Part shown: piece after piece, positions 43,882 to 50,438 of the stretch
Position numbering within the stretch: position 1 is the first letter of the stretch
Layout: the number at the start of each line of letters is the position of its first letter
Source: Natrinema sp. SYSU A 869
GTDB taxonomy: Archaea > Halobacteriota > Halobacteria > Halobacteriales > Natrialbaceae
Assembly (NCBI RefSeq): GCF_019879105.1
Contig: NZ_CP082249.1
Location: 1,922,001-1,986,000 of the forward strand
Direction of reading: 5' to 3'
DNA length: 64,000 bases
Made by a program: the position numbers and the translations under genes
The notes under the pieces: generated by a model
What the model was told of the DNA's origin: nothing
The model's input: only the letters and a program-made list of their open reading frames with translations
Databases searched by the model: none

Positions 43882-44067
43882 ATGGCGTTGAACAAACTCA
43901 GAAAGTTAGATCAGAATTCGGCAGGCGTCACCCTACCGAAAGATGACCTCCGACTCGAGGGACTACTCGACGAGGCTGGCGAGATCGCTGGTGAACATCA
44001 CGTCCATATCCGTCACGTCGACGATGGAAAATGGACTCTTGAACTCGTCGAGGAGATCAATGCATGA
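43882..44067 (+). CDS. AbrB-like/DUF8053-type small regulator (provirus)
   Basis: A 61-residue protein, MALNKLRKLDQNSAGVTLPK DD.. onward: a beta-hairpin pattern typical of AbrB/SpoVT-type or DUF8053 halovirus proteins (GVTLPKDDLRLEGLLDEAGEI, HVHIRHVDDGKWTLELVEE). Divergent from the structural operon across 95 bp, a good position for an operon regulator. AAACTTTATG at about 43848-43857 is a possible TATA box. Confidence 0.65.
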   Translation: MALNKLRKLDQNSAGVTLPKDDLRLEGLLDEAGEIAGEHHVHIRHVDDGKWTLELVEEINA

Positions 44068-44312
44068 GTGAGACTCTTGGAATCCAATCTCTGAACCGGA
44101 CCCCGTGGGGTTGCGCTCAGATGTATCGGGAGACCTCGATGTATGCACCCTGTCGTGGGCGTTGGGCCCGCGCGGTGCATAGAATCGGGACCGACCCAGC
44201 CGGCCCCCGCCGTGATCACGCCGGGACTCTGTCCCCCATTCATAAAGGACCGACCAGTTGCTCACCCACGAGCGACGCGAATCAACCTCCCGTGCATACC
44301 CTCGCTTAAACC

Positions 44313-44573
44313 ATGACCAAGCGAACCAGTCTGAAACTCACCGACGAACGCCAGCGGAAACTCGACCGCGCGAGCGTGATCGTCGCCGAAGACGAGTACG
44401 ACGACCCGCCGATGTCTGTCGTGATCGATGCCGCGCTCACGCACCTAGTCGAGAGTGAACAGAATATCGACGACGCTCGAGGTGAGATCAACCCGGAGGT
44501 TATTCAGACCGTTGCGAACACGTCCGTGATTGGGTTGAGATACCGGACCTCAGTCGAAAGTAAATACCGCTAG
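44313..44573 (+). CDS. DUF7386-like ribbon-helix-helix type protein (provirus)
   Basis: An 86-residue protein. MTKRTSLKLTDERQRKLDRA gives a short strand and a helix, then PPMSVVIDAALTHLVESEQN a second helix, as in ribbon-helix-helix DNA-binding proteins; the end VANTSVIGLRYRTSVESKYR is conserved in haloarchaeal DUF7386 proteins as I remember them. Likely a transcription or plasmid-maintenance regulator of the provirus. The 245 bp upstream hold no other gene. Confidence 0.72.
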   Translation: MTKRTSLKLTDERQRKLDRASVIVAEDEYDDPPMSVVIDAALTHLVESEQNIDDARGEINPEVIQTVANTSVIGLRYRTSVESKYR

Positions 44574-44591
44574 TCCGGTTTTTGCAGCGAT

Positions 44592-45212
44592 TCATACATC
44601 CACATCTGTTTCATAATGGATCTGTGAGATTGTATCTTGAGAGATAAACGCATAGTCGCCTAGTTCATATTCATTGATCTTCTCACCTTCGTCGTTTCGT
44701 GCGATTTTCAGAGGATATTCTAGCAAGATATCTTGACCATGTGGCTCTTGATCTACTGTGTATATTTCACCCCAGATTTCGTCCCCTTCGTGTGTAAAAA
44801 TCGTGACTTGGGTAGGTTCATTAGCATTTTCCGTAGCTAATCGCCAAACTGATTCATTTCTAACATCGTCGCCTCGGTGAATCATCCAATTCAAGAAATG
44901 GCCGACCAGGTAGCCATTGATTATGGAGACAGGGACTGTGAGTAGATATATCCCTGCTAGTACCACTGATTCGACGTTACTAGGAGTTGGAATCCAAAAT
45001 TTGCCGCTTAGGAGTCTGATTACGATTGAGAAAAGAGTGATACTAACTGATAAAGCGAATCCACTTCCTAAGACAGTGTAGATTCCTTTATCAAAGTTAT
45101 CGAATTCTGAAGTTATCTTTCCAAAATGTCTAGTAAGTTTATATGTTATGAACCCCGGTGCTAGCAAGAGAAGTGAATAGATTAAACCAAACGACGGCAG
45201 CGAAACAACCAT
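44592..45212 (-). CDS. DUF6338-like membrane protein (provirus cargo)
   Basis: A 206-residue protein with about three N-terminal helices (GLIYSLLLLAPGFITYKL, GIYTVLGSGFALSVSITLFSIVI, VVLAGIYLLTVPVSIINGYL) and a cytosolic SH3-like C-terminal beta domain (QVTIFTHEGDEIWGEIYTVD, EYELGDYAFISQDTI). The pattern APGF...KL plus late beta domain matches DUF6338. AT-rich compared with the viral core and preceded by a small acidic gene 2 nt upstream. Function unknown. Confidence 0.75.
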   Translation of the reverse strand: MVVSLPSFGLIYSLLLLAPGFITYKLTRHFGKITSEFDNFDKGIYTVLGSGFALSVSITLFSIVIRLLSGKFWIPTPSNVESVVLAGIYLLTVPVSIINGYLVGHFLNWMIHRGDDVRNESVWRLATENANEPTQVTIFTHEGDEIWGEIYTVDQEPHGQDILLEYPLKIARNDEGEKINEYELGDYAFISQDTISQIHYETDVDV

Positions 45213-45214
45213 CT

Positions 45215-45388
45215 CTACTCATCTGATTCTGTATTATCAGATGACCCGTTTTCCGATTCCAATGTGGTAAGTACTTCCGCTCGAGGATCCTCGTCAGATG
45301 TTTCTAGAACCATCGATTTAAGAGCCTCTTCTTCACCCTTTTTAGATTCACTCTGTTTTGACTTATCGGAGGTTTCGTCATCACTCAT
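45215..45388 (-). CDS. Small acidic/charged protein (provirus cargo)
   Basis: A 57-residue low-complexity protein: MSDDETSDKSKQSESKKGEE then ALKSMVLETSDEDPRAEVLTT and an acidic tail. The start is fixed by a strong Shine-Dalgarno GGAGGTG (minus strand of 45395-45401) 6 nt before ATG 45386-45388. A longer frame to 45451 is less likely. Directly upstream of the DUF6338-like gene; probably its operon partner. Confidence 0.55.
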   Translation of the reverse strand: MSDDETSDKSKQSESKKGEEEALKSMVLETSDEDPRAEVLTTLESENGSSDNTESDE

Positions 45389-45428
45389 CTGACTCACCTC
45401 CATCCTTTTCGATGTTCTGGGATCACTC

Positions 45429-45575
45429 TCAGATGTTTTGACACTTCGCATTACCGGTTAGTCCATGCGTTTCGTCATTCTCTTTCTTATCATCATCATC
45501 TGACTCACTGTCTCCACTGTTCGGGATCTTCATCTGATTTCCGATCTCTGCTTTTCGTCCTGAAAGACCACTCAT
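45429..45575 (-). CDS. Possible 48-aa acidic micro-protein
   Basis: Open frame MSGLSGRKAEIGNQMKIPNS then GDSESDDDDKKENDETHGL, ending before the small acidic gene. It is preceded by another tiny frame with a Shine-Dalgarno GGAGGTGAT. The Asp/Glu/Lys-rich style resembles its downstream neighbour, so it may be a duplicated or decayed relative. Coding status uncertain. Confidence 0.3.
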   Translation of the reverse strand: MSGLSGRKAEIGNQMKIPNSGDSESDDDDKKENDETHGLTGNAKCQNI

Positions 45576-46344
45576 CGTCGCCTTCTTCGCTGTTCTTTGT
45601 CTTTCGCCATGTTCTGGATATCACCTCCTGAAGTGTTCTCAGACCAAGTGAAGTGATTGTACAATACCCCATTGACGCTACTCAGATCGTTTTCTCTAAT
45701 CTCCCGTAGGTATCTCCCCGATCAGTATCTGATATCGGCATCTTCGATTTTCAACGAGATCATGCTCTGTAACGCTTTCAGCGCTAGAAGTGAGAGTAGA
45801 TCAGGTATAGGCATTACAGCAGGCGATGGATTTAGGATCTCTGGATCTGCCAAGACCAGAATACGATAGTCTCGCGAGACATCCAACTGGTCGTCTCGAA
45901 TGACACGGTAGCCATGACTCCGTGGAAGATATTCCATCAATGACACAGTACGGACAATAACACGATCCGTGATAGATTAGTCATAGGAGATGGATGGAGG
46001 CAACGGAAGCCAGACGGACCCGCCGCTGCCCGGTCGGGTCCTCGAGAGAAACGCGGACCCGGTGTTAGGGGCACCGGCCCGCCTGGTTTCCGTAACTCAG
46101 CTACGGAAGCATGCATTCGCACGACGCTACGGGGGATAAAGCCCCCGATCGACCGCATAGTACAGCCCGCGGCCCACAGCCTACGGTTCGAACTACTTTC
46201 ACTCGTCCTGACTGTCTCCCGCAGTGGTCGCTCGCTCGAGAACGGGCGGAAATCGGGAGGAACACGCTATTTGGGATAAAGTTTCACTTTCACCGTGCGT
46301 CCAAGGATTTGCCCTTTTACACGGCAGTCCGTCAGTCGGCCGTG
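45576..46344. other. Mostly non-coding region before the integrase operon
   Basis: About 770 bp. A minus-strand frame at 45722-45946 (MSLMEYLPRSHGYRVIRDDQ...) has plausible codons but no recognisable relative. The part 45980-46310 is GC-rich without a gene. A TATA-like CTTTTAC at 46314-46320 lies about 27 nt before the ATG at 46345 and should drive the integrase operon. Confidence 0.45.
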
Positions 46345-46590
46345 ATGTCGCCGAAGACGACTATCCAGGTTGACGACGAGATTGACCGGTGGAAGTGGGT
46401 CTGTCCGCGCGGCCACCGCCAGTGGGAGCCGACGAATCACCACTTTTGGTACGCGACGTGCGCCCGCGCGAACGACGACGAGGCCGAGCCGGAGTTCGAC
46501 GAACTGCGAAACAAAAAGACCGACGAGACGGTCCACCGCGACAAGTTACGGTTGCTCGAAGGCCGTCGTCCCACGGAGGGATCGGCATGA
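46345..46590 (+). CDS. Integrase-operon accessory protein 1 (Orf3-like position)
   Basis: An 81-residue protein with a zinc-binding-like WKWVCPRGHRQWEPTNHHFWYATCARA segment (C-x3-H...C) and a charged helical end. First gene of a three-gene operon with overlapping ends leading to the integrase. SNJ2 is reported to have two small accessory genes co-transcribed with its integrase that are required for integration; position and size match. Leaderless TATA arrangement supports ATG 46345. Confidence 0.7.
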   Translation: MSPKTTIQVDDEIDRWKWVCPRGHRQWEPTNHHFWYATCARANDDEAEPEFDELRNKKTDETVHRDKLRLLEGRRPTEGSA

Positions 46591-46922
46591 CCTCCGACGA
46601 GTTCCTCGCCCTGGAGACGCAACTCGAAGCCCTTGAGCGCCAGGCCGACGCGGCCGAGCGACAGACGGCGGCGATGGAAGCGATCGCGACGGAGATGCGG
46701 TACCAGAACGCGGTCCTCTGTGAGATGGTCGCCTGTCTCGACGATCTCCCGGCTCGCGTCGACGATCATCACATGCCGGACCACCCGCCGCACGATCGGT
46801 TCGGGCCCGCACTCCAGACGTGGGTTCACGATCGCCTGTTCGAACGCGACCAACTCGAGGACAACGACCCCGAGTTCCGCTGGGGGAGTCCGGAGAACTG
46901 GGAAGGGAGTGATCCAGAGTGA
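46587..46922 (+). CDS. Integrase-operon accessory protein 2 (Orf2-like position)
   Basis: A 111-residue protein. A long N-terminal coiled-coil (LETQLEALERQADAAERQTA AM..) is followed by a region with DDHHMPDHPPHDRFGPALQTW and an acidic end. ATGA overlap with the preceding gene and GTGA overlap with the integrase. Probably an architectural or directionality factor for recombination by analogy with SNJ2 Orf2/Orf3. Confidence 0.7.
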   Translation: MTSDEFLALETQLEALERQADAAERQTAAMEAIATEMRYQNAVLCEMVACLDDLPARVDDHHMPDHPPHDRFGPALQTWVHDRLFERDQLEDNDPEFRWGSPENWEGSDPE

Positions 46923-47941
46923 CTACACCAGAGGACATGACGCCACGCGAGGCGTGGCACCGGTATCTGGATGGCCGCCGTACGGAGATCACTGAGGAAA
47001 CCGCGTCGACGTACCATTATCGGCTGAAGCTGTTCGTCGAGTGGTGCGAGGAAAACGACATCGAGACCGTGTCGGAGCTCAACGGGTGGGTGCTCGATCA
47101 GTACGAGAGTGCCCGCTCTGGGGAGGGAATCGCCGCGACGACGCTCCACAACGAAATGGAGACGATCGAGAAGTTCGTCGAGTACCTGGAGCGAATCGAG
47201 GCCGTCGACGATGGGCTCGCGGATCGGGTGAATATCCCCGATGTCCCTACGGATCAAAAGTCCCGTGAGACGAAACTCGAGACCGATCGGGCGCTCGAGT
47301 TGATCCGGTACTATCGCTCGAGCGAGCAGGCGGGCTCGCGAAACCATGCGCTGCTCGAAGTCGCATGGCACACGGGTGCGCGGTTGGGCGGACTCCGGGC
47401 GTTGGATCTTCGGGATTTCGACGCCAGTGAGCAGACGCTCGAGTTCGTTCATCGGCCGGAGACCGACACGCAGCTAAAGAACAAACACAACGGAGAGCGG
47501 ATCGTTGGGATTCGCGACGGCGTTGCAGAGACGCTCCAACGGTATATCGGCTCCGACCGATGGGACAAACACGATGATCATGGCCGACAGCCGCTATTCT
47601 CGTCGCTGCAGGGCCGCCCGTCGACGAACACGATACGTGGCTGGATGTACACGGCGACGTTTCCGTGCGTCCACGGATCTTGTCCGCACGGTCACGATCC
47701 CGACGACTGCGAGTTCCGGAGCCATACCCACGCGAGCAAGTGTCCGTCCTCGAGAGCACCCCATCACGTTCGAACGGGTTCGATTACGTGGCATCAAGAC
47801 CGGAGCGTGCCGCGCGAAGTGACTGCGGAGCGGGTAAACGCCTCACAGGACGTTATCGATCAGTTCTACGACAAGGCGACGAAGCGTGAGCGGATGGAAC
47901 TGCGACGCCGTCCGCACCTCGAGAAACTCGAAATAGAATGA
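46919..47941 (+). CDS. int: SNJ2-type tyrosine integrase
   Basis: A 340-residue tyrosine recombinase that should catalyse integration/excision at tRNA-Pro. N-terminal SAM-like core-binding domain (TASTYHYRLKLFVEWCEEND). Catalytic Arg in WHTGARLGGLRALDL (near 155), H-x-x-R in APHHVRTGSITWH, nucleophile Tyr in VIDQFYDKATKRE. Before the H-x-x-R box is a Cys/His-rich insertion (CVHGSCPHGHDPDDCEF...KC) that could bind zinc. GTG start within GTGA overlap. attR lies 68 bp downstream. Confidence 0.9.
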   Translation: MTTPEDMTPREAWHRYLDGRRTEITEETASTYHYRLKLFVEWCEENDIETVSELNGWVLDQYESARSGEGIAATTLHNEMETIEKFVEYLERIEAVDDGLADRVNIPDVPTDQKSRETKLETDRALELIRYYRSSEQAGSRNHALLEVAWHTGARLGGLRALDLRDFDASEQTLEFVHRPETDTQLKNKHNGERIVGIRDGVAETLQRYIGSDRWDKHDDHGRQPLFSSLQGRPSTNTIRGWMYTATFPCVHGSCPHGHDPDDCEFRSHTHASKCPSSRAPHHVRTGSITWHQDRSVPREVTAERVNASQDVIDQFYDKATKRERMELRRRPHLEKLEIE

Positions 47942-48009
47942 GAGACATGATCTTAAAATTTAGCGATACGATCGGTGCTCAGTCAGGCGATTATTCCGTT
48001 AGTTCAATG

Positions 48010-48024
48010 CCGGGCGATCCCATA
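48010..48024 (+). repeat. attR core of the provirus
   Basis: CCGGGCGATCCCATA, identical to 32105-32119, preceded by GTTCAATG resembling the tRNA T-loop GTTCAAAT. Lies 68 bp after the integrase stop; everything to the right reads as host DNA. Confidence 0.88.
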
Positions 48025-48120
48025 TTACTGCCGCGAGCAAACCTGCGAGCGGCAGCTATCGGACCGAGCCCGGGTTTGAAGGAAATCGAGGCTCTGCGCG
48101 AAGCGCAGGTTCTCGGGCGT

Positions 48121-48254
48121 GGTTCAAAACCCGAGGGATCCCACTCGTTCTATCGCGAGCAAATTCGCGAGTGGTGAATGCGTAACGATCGGCCGATTTG
48201 AATCAGGAAGTGGAGTGAAACGGAACGACTGTGGTTCGAAATCCGGGCAATCCA
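48121..48254 (+). repeat. Additional tRNA-Pro 3'-end-like remnants
   Basis: Two further degenerate copies of the tRNA 3' end occur to the right of attR: GGTTCAAAACCCGAGGGATC-CCA at 48121-48143 and GGTTCGAAATCCGGGCAATC-CAC at 48232-48254. Compare GGTTCAAATCCGGGCGATCC-CA in the tRNA. They suggest earlier integrations at the same site. A CTGCGC-GAA-GCGCAG hairpin lies just before the first. Confidence 0.6.
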
Positions 48255-48264
48255 CGACATGTGT

Positions 48265-48435
48265 TCAAGCCGGCGCAGGTTGCTCGAGTCGAATGAACGA
48301 ACCGTCACCGCAGACGCAATCTTCGCTCGTCCCGAGCGGGCGGATGGTGCCGTCCGACGTGATCTCAGCGACGAGGATCGCACGACAACTCTCGCATCGA
48401 ACCGCGGCTCGCGTCTGATCGGAGTGAGTCGACAT
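48265..48435 (-). CDS. 56-aa zinc-finger protein
   Basis: ATG 48433-48435 to TGA 48265-48267. Product begins MSTHSDQTRAAVRCESCRAI and continues LVAEITSDGTIRPLGTSEDCVCGDGSF: a C-x2-C plus C-x-C zinc-binding set. Small proteins of this style are common in haloarchaea. Codon use is host-like. Function unknown; it borders the integration scars. Confidence 0.65.
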   Translation of the reverse strand: MSTHSDQTRAAVRCESCRAILVAEITSDGTIRPLGTSEDCVCGDGSFIRLEQPAPA

Positions 48436-48624
48436 GGATATGGATGAAGATTCTACGCGGCTATCACTGTCGCTCCAAAGTATGAAGGTGTGCGATTCAG
48501 GTCCCGTTTCCGAAGCGGCCGAAATGAGCAGTGTGAGCGCTGAAAGAGTCTGTTTCCATTATTTTATCGACGAAACTGAATTGAGTTCCGAATCGTCGGG
48601 AAATCGGACGGTCGCTCGTCGAGA

Positions 48625-49197
48625 CTACGCGAGGAATTTGTCGTCGAGGTAAATCATCCCTGCGGCGACGAGGCCGACGGGAATCGCCATGACGATCAGT
48701 GGAACGAAAATCTCGCCGAGTTCGAAGAGGTCGGAACCACCGCCGCTACTCGTATCCGCACTGTCGGTACTCGGTATCAGCAACACGGTGACGAGGACGC
48801 TAACGACCGTCATCGCGACGTATCCGATCGTCCCGCTGACAAAGGCGGTAATCAATGCTTCGCGCGTGTCGGTCATGTGCCGCTGGAGCTGTAACCCGCT
48901 AATCGCACCAAGAATCGGTCCGGTAAAGACCATGACTCCGAACAGGACGATCAGAAAGAAGCCGATTGCAAGTCCGGCGTCGGCCGACTCCTCGAAGAGC
49001 ATGCGTATACCGAGCGCACCAGTTAATCCGTACCCAACCCCGACGATCGCGAAGAGCAGCGTTATATAGGTGAGATAGCTCTTGTTCTGTTCGTCCGAAA
49101 GCACGTCCGAGACGGGCCGCTCCCGTTTCGGTTGCTGGTGTCGTCCCCCCTCAGGGCTCGAATTAACAGCTGATTCAGTTGTCGTCTCTCGTGACAC
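48625..49197 (-). CDS. Four-TM membrane protein
   Basis: A 190-residue hypothetical protein. After a polar N-terminal 40 residues come TM helices SYLTYITLLFAIVGVGYGLTG, GLAIGFFLIVLFGVMVFTGPI, ALITAFVSGTIGYVAMTVVS and FVPLIVMAIPVGLVAAGMIYL. A Ser/Gly-rich loop precedes the last helix. No family recognised. Divergent from the DUF502 gene. Confidence 0.75.
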   Translation of the reverse strand: MSRETTTESAVNSSPEGGRHQQPKRERPVSDVLSDEQNKSYLTYITLLFAIVGVGYGLTGALGIRMLFEESADAGLAIGFFLIVLFGVMVFTGPILGAISGLQLQRHMTDTREALITAFVSGTIGYVAMTVVSVLVTVLLIPSTDSADTSSGGGSDLFELGEIFVPLIVMAIPVGLVAAGMIYLDDKFLA

Positions 49198-49394
49198 GAT
49201 ATGTCGTCAAACTGTATTCAGTTAAATATAGTGGCCACGAACCCGACGTCCGGTAAATTATGGCGTCTAACCAATCGAAATCTACGGCCAATTATCTGTC
49301 ACGGTATCTCTTGACACATAGTCTCCGCGACAGATCGACAGTCGTCTCACCCGCAAGCCCAACGATTTCGGAGGCATCGCTTTTGGCAGAACAC

Positions 49395-50045
49395 ATGGCT
49401 GATTCCGCCTCGAGAGTCCAGCGATGGCTCATCAATGGAGTCGCGATCACGATCCCGCTGGTCGCGACGCTGCTCGTCGTGCTCGTCGTCCTCGATTTTA
49501 TTCTGGGCGTGCTCTCGCCGGTAATCTCCGGCGTGGCGTACATCTGGCCCAACGAACCGCCGGTACCGGTAATTCAGTTTGCCACCATCCTCTCGGTGGT
49601 CGGCTTCTTCCTGCTGGTCGGGATCGTCGCGGAGCACACGCCCGGAAAGCACGTTTCTAAACGAGTCCATGCGACGATGGAGACGATTCCCGGCGTCAGT
49701 ACCGTCTATGAGAGCATCCGACGGGCCAGCAAACTCCTGATCGACGACGAGACGGAGCAGTTCCAAGATGTGAAACTCGTTGAATTTCCTCATGAGGGTG
49801 CCTACATGCTCGGTTTTCTCACCGCAGAGACGCCGGCAGTGGTCGAGGCGAGTGCAGACGAAGACGACATGGTAACGATCATGGTTCCACTCGCCCCCAA
49901 CCCTGCCACGAACGGCTACGTCATGCATCTGCCCACGGAGAAGGTCCACGAGGTCGATCTGACCGTCGAGGATGCGTTTCGATCGATCGCGACGCTCGGC
50001 GTCGCCGCCGACAGCCTCGGCGATGGGGAGAGCGGTGACGAGTGA
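49395..50045 (+). CDS. DUF502 family membrane protein
   Basis: A 216-residue DUF502 protein. Two N-terminal TM helices (WLINGVAITIPLVATLLVVLVVLDFILG, FATILSVVGFFLLVGIVAEH) precede the conserved cytosolic part: METIPGVSTVYESIRRASKLL, EFPHEGAYMLGFLT and MVPLAPNPATNGYVMHLPTEKV, in which PxxPNPxxG is the hallmark. Start at MADSASRVQRW (ATG 49395); the 45-residue upstream extension is not family-like. Function unknown. Confidence 0.92.
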   Translation: MADSASRVQRWLINGVAITIPLVATLLVVLVVLDFILGVLSPVISGVAYIWPNEPPVPVIQFATILSVVGFFLLVGIVAEHTPGKHVSKRVHATMETIPGVSTVYESIRRASKLLIDDETEQFQDVKLVEFPHEGAYMLGFLTAETPAVVEASADEDDMVTIMVPLAPNPATNGYVMHLPTEKVHEVDLTVEDAFRSIATLGVAADSLGDGESGDE

Positions 50046-50438
50046 ATCACGCGAACGATCATCCTTTTATTCGACAGCTGATACCAAAACGAATTGGCCG
50101 TGATTACATTACGTCGGAGACGAAAGAAGGAGATGGCCACGTGCCCTCCCACGGGAATACGGGACACGGCGTGTTGAATCCACATCGGCCCGTCACGACG
50201 AGACAGGGAGACGGGTCGACGTGGCCCGAAATCGTCCGCTCGATTTCTCAGACGATTACCGCCTCGACAGCGACCCACCCAGTCACCGCGCTACCCCGAG
50301 TGATGTCGAGTTTTCGAGCGATTCGAGGCTGCCTTCGTGCTCGGTCACTGGGCATTTGGCGCCGGGGTTTCCGAACCGGGTTCAGTTTCGCCCTGGTATA
50401 CGACCATTTATACCGGATGGCAGCCCTAGAAAGGTGCA
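50046..50438. other. Intergenic region upstream of mcm
   Basis: About 390 bp without a convincing gene. A TATA-like ATTTATACC at 50405-50413 lies 25-30 nt before the mcm ATG and is probably its promoter. No clear replication-origin repeat is seen. Confidence 0.5.

Larger units (their letters stand above)
32105..48024. mobile_element. Integrated pleolipovirus-like provirus (about 15.9 kb)
   Basis: Bounded by 15-bp direct repeats, one being the tRNA-Pro 3' end. Contents left to right: small zinc-finger genes and a probable replication protein (plus strand); an AT-rich cargo block; a nuclease-like gene; a P-loop ATPase; two membrane/secreted proteins; a spike; micro-ORF; a 4-TM protein (minus strand); two small regulators; a second AT-rich block; and a three-gene integrase operon next to attR. 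The structural order VP3-like, spike, ORF6-like, ORF7-like, VP8-like ATPase matches the pleolipovirus core; size, integrase type and tRNA site resemble SNJ2 (betapleolipovirus). It appears to be full-length. Confidence 0.88.

Noticed and set aside
32105-48024. Integrated plasmid or SSV-type element instead of a pleolipovirus
   Set aside because: No plasmid partition genes are seen, the integrase gene is not split by the att site as in SSV-type integration, and the spike/ATPase cluster fits pleolipoviruses.
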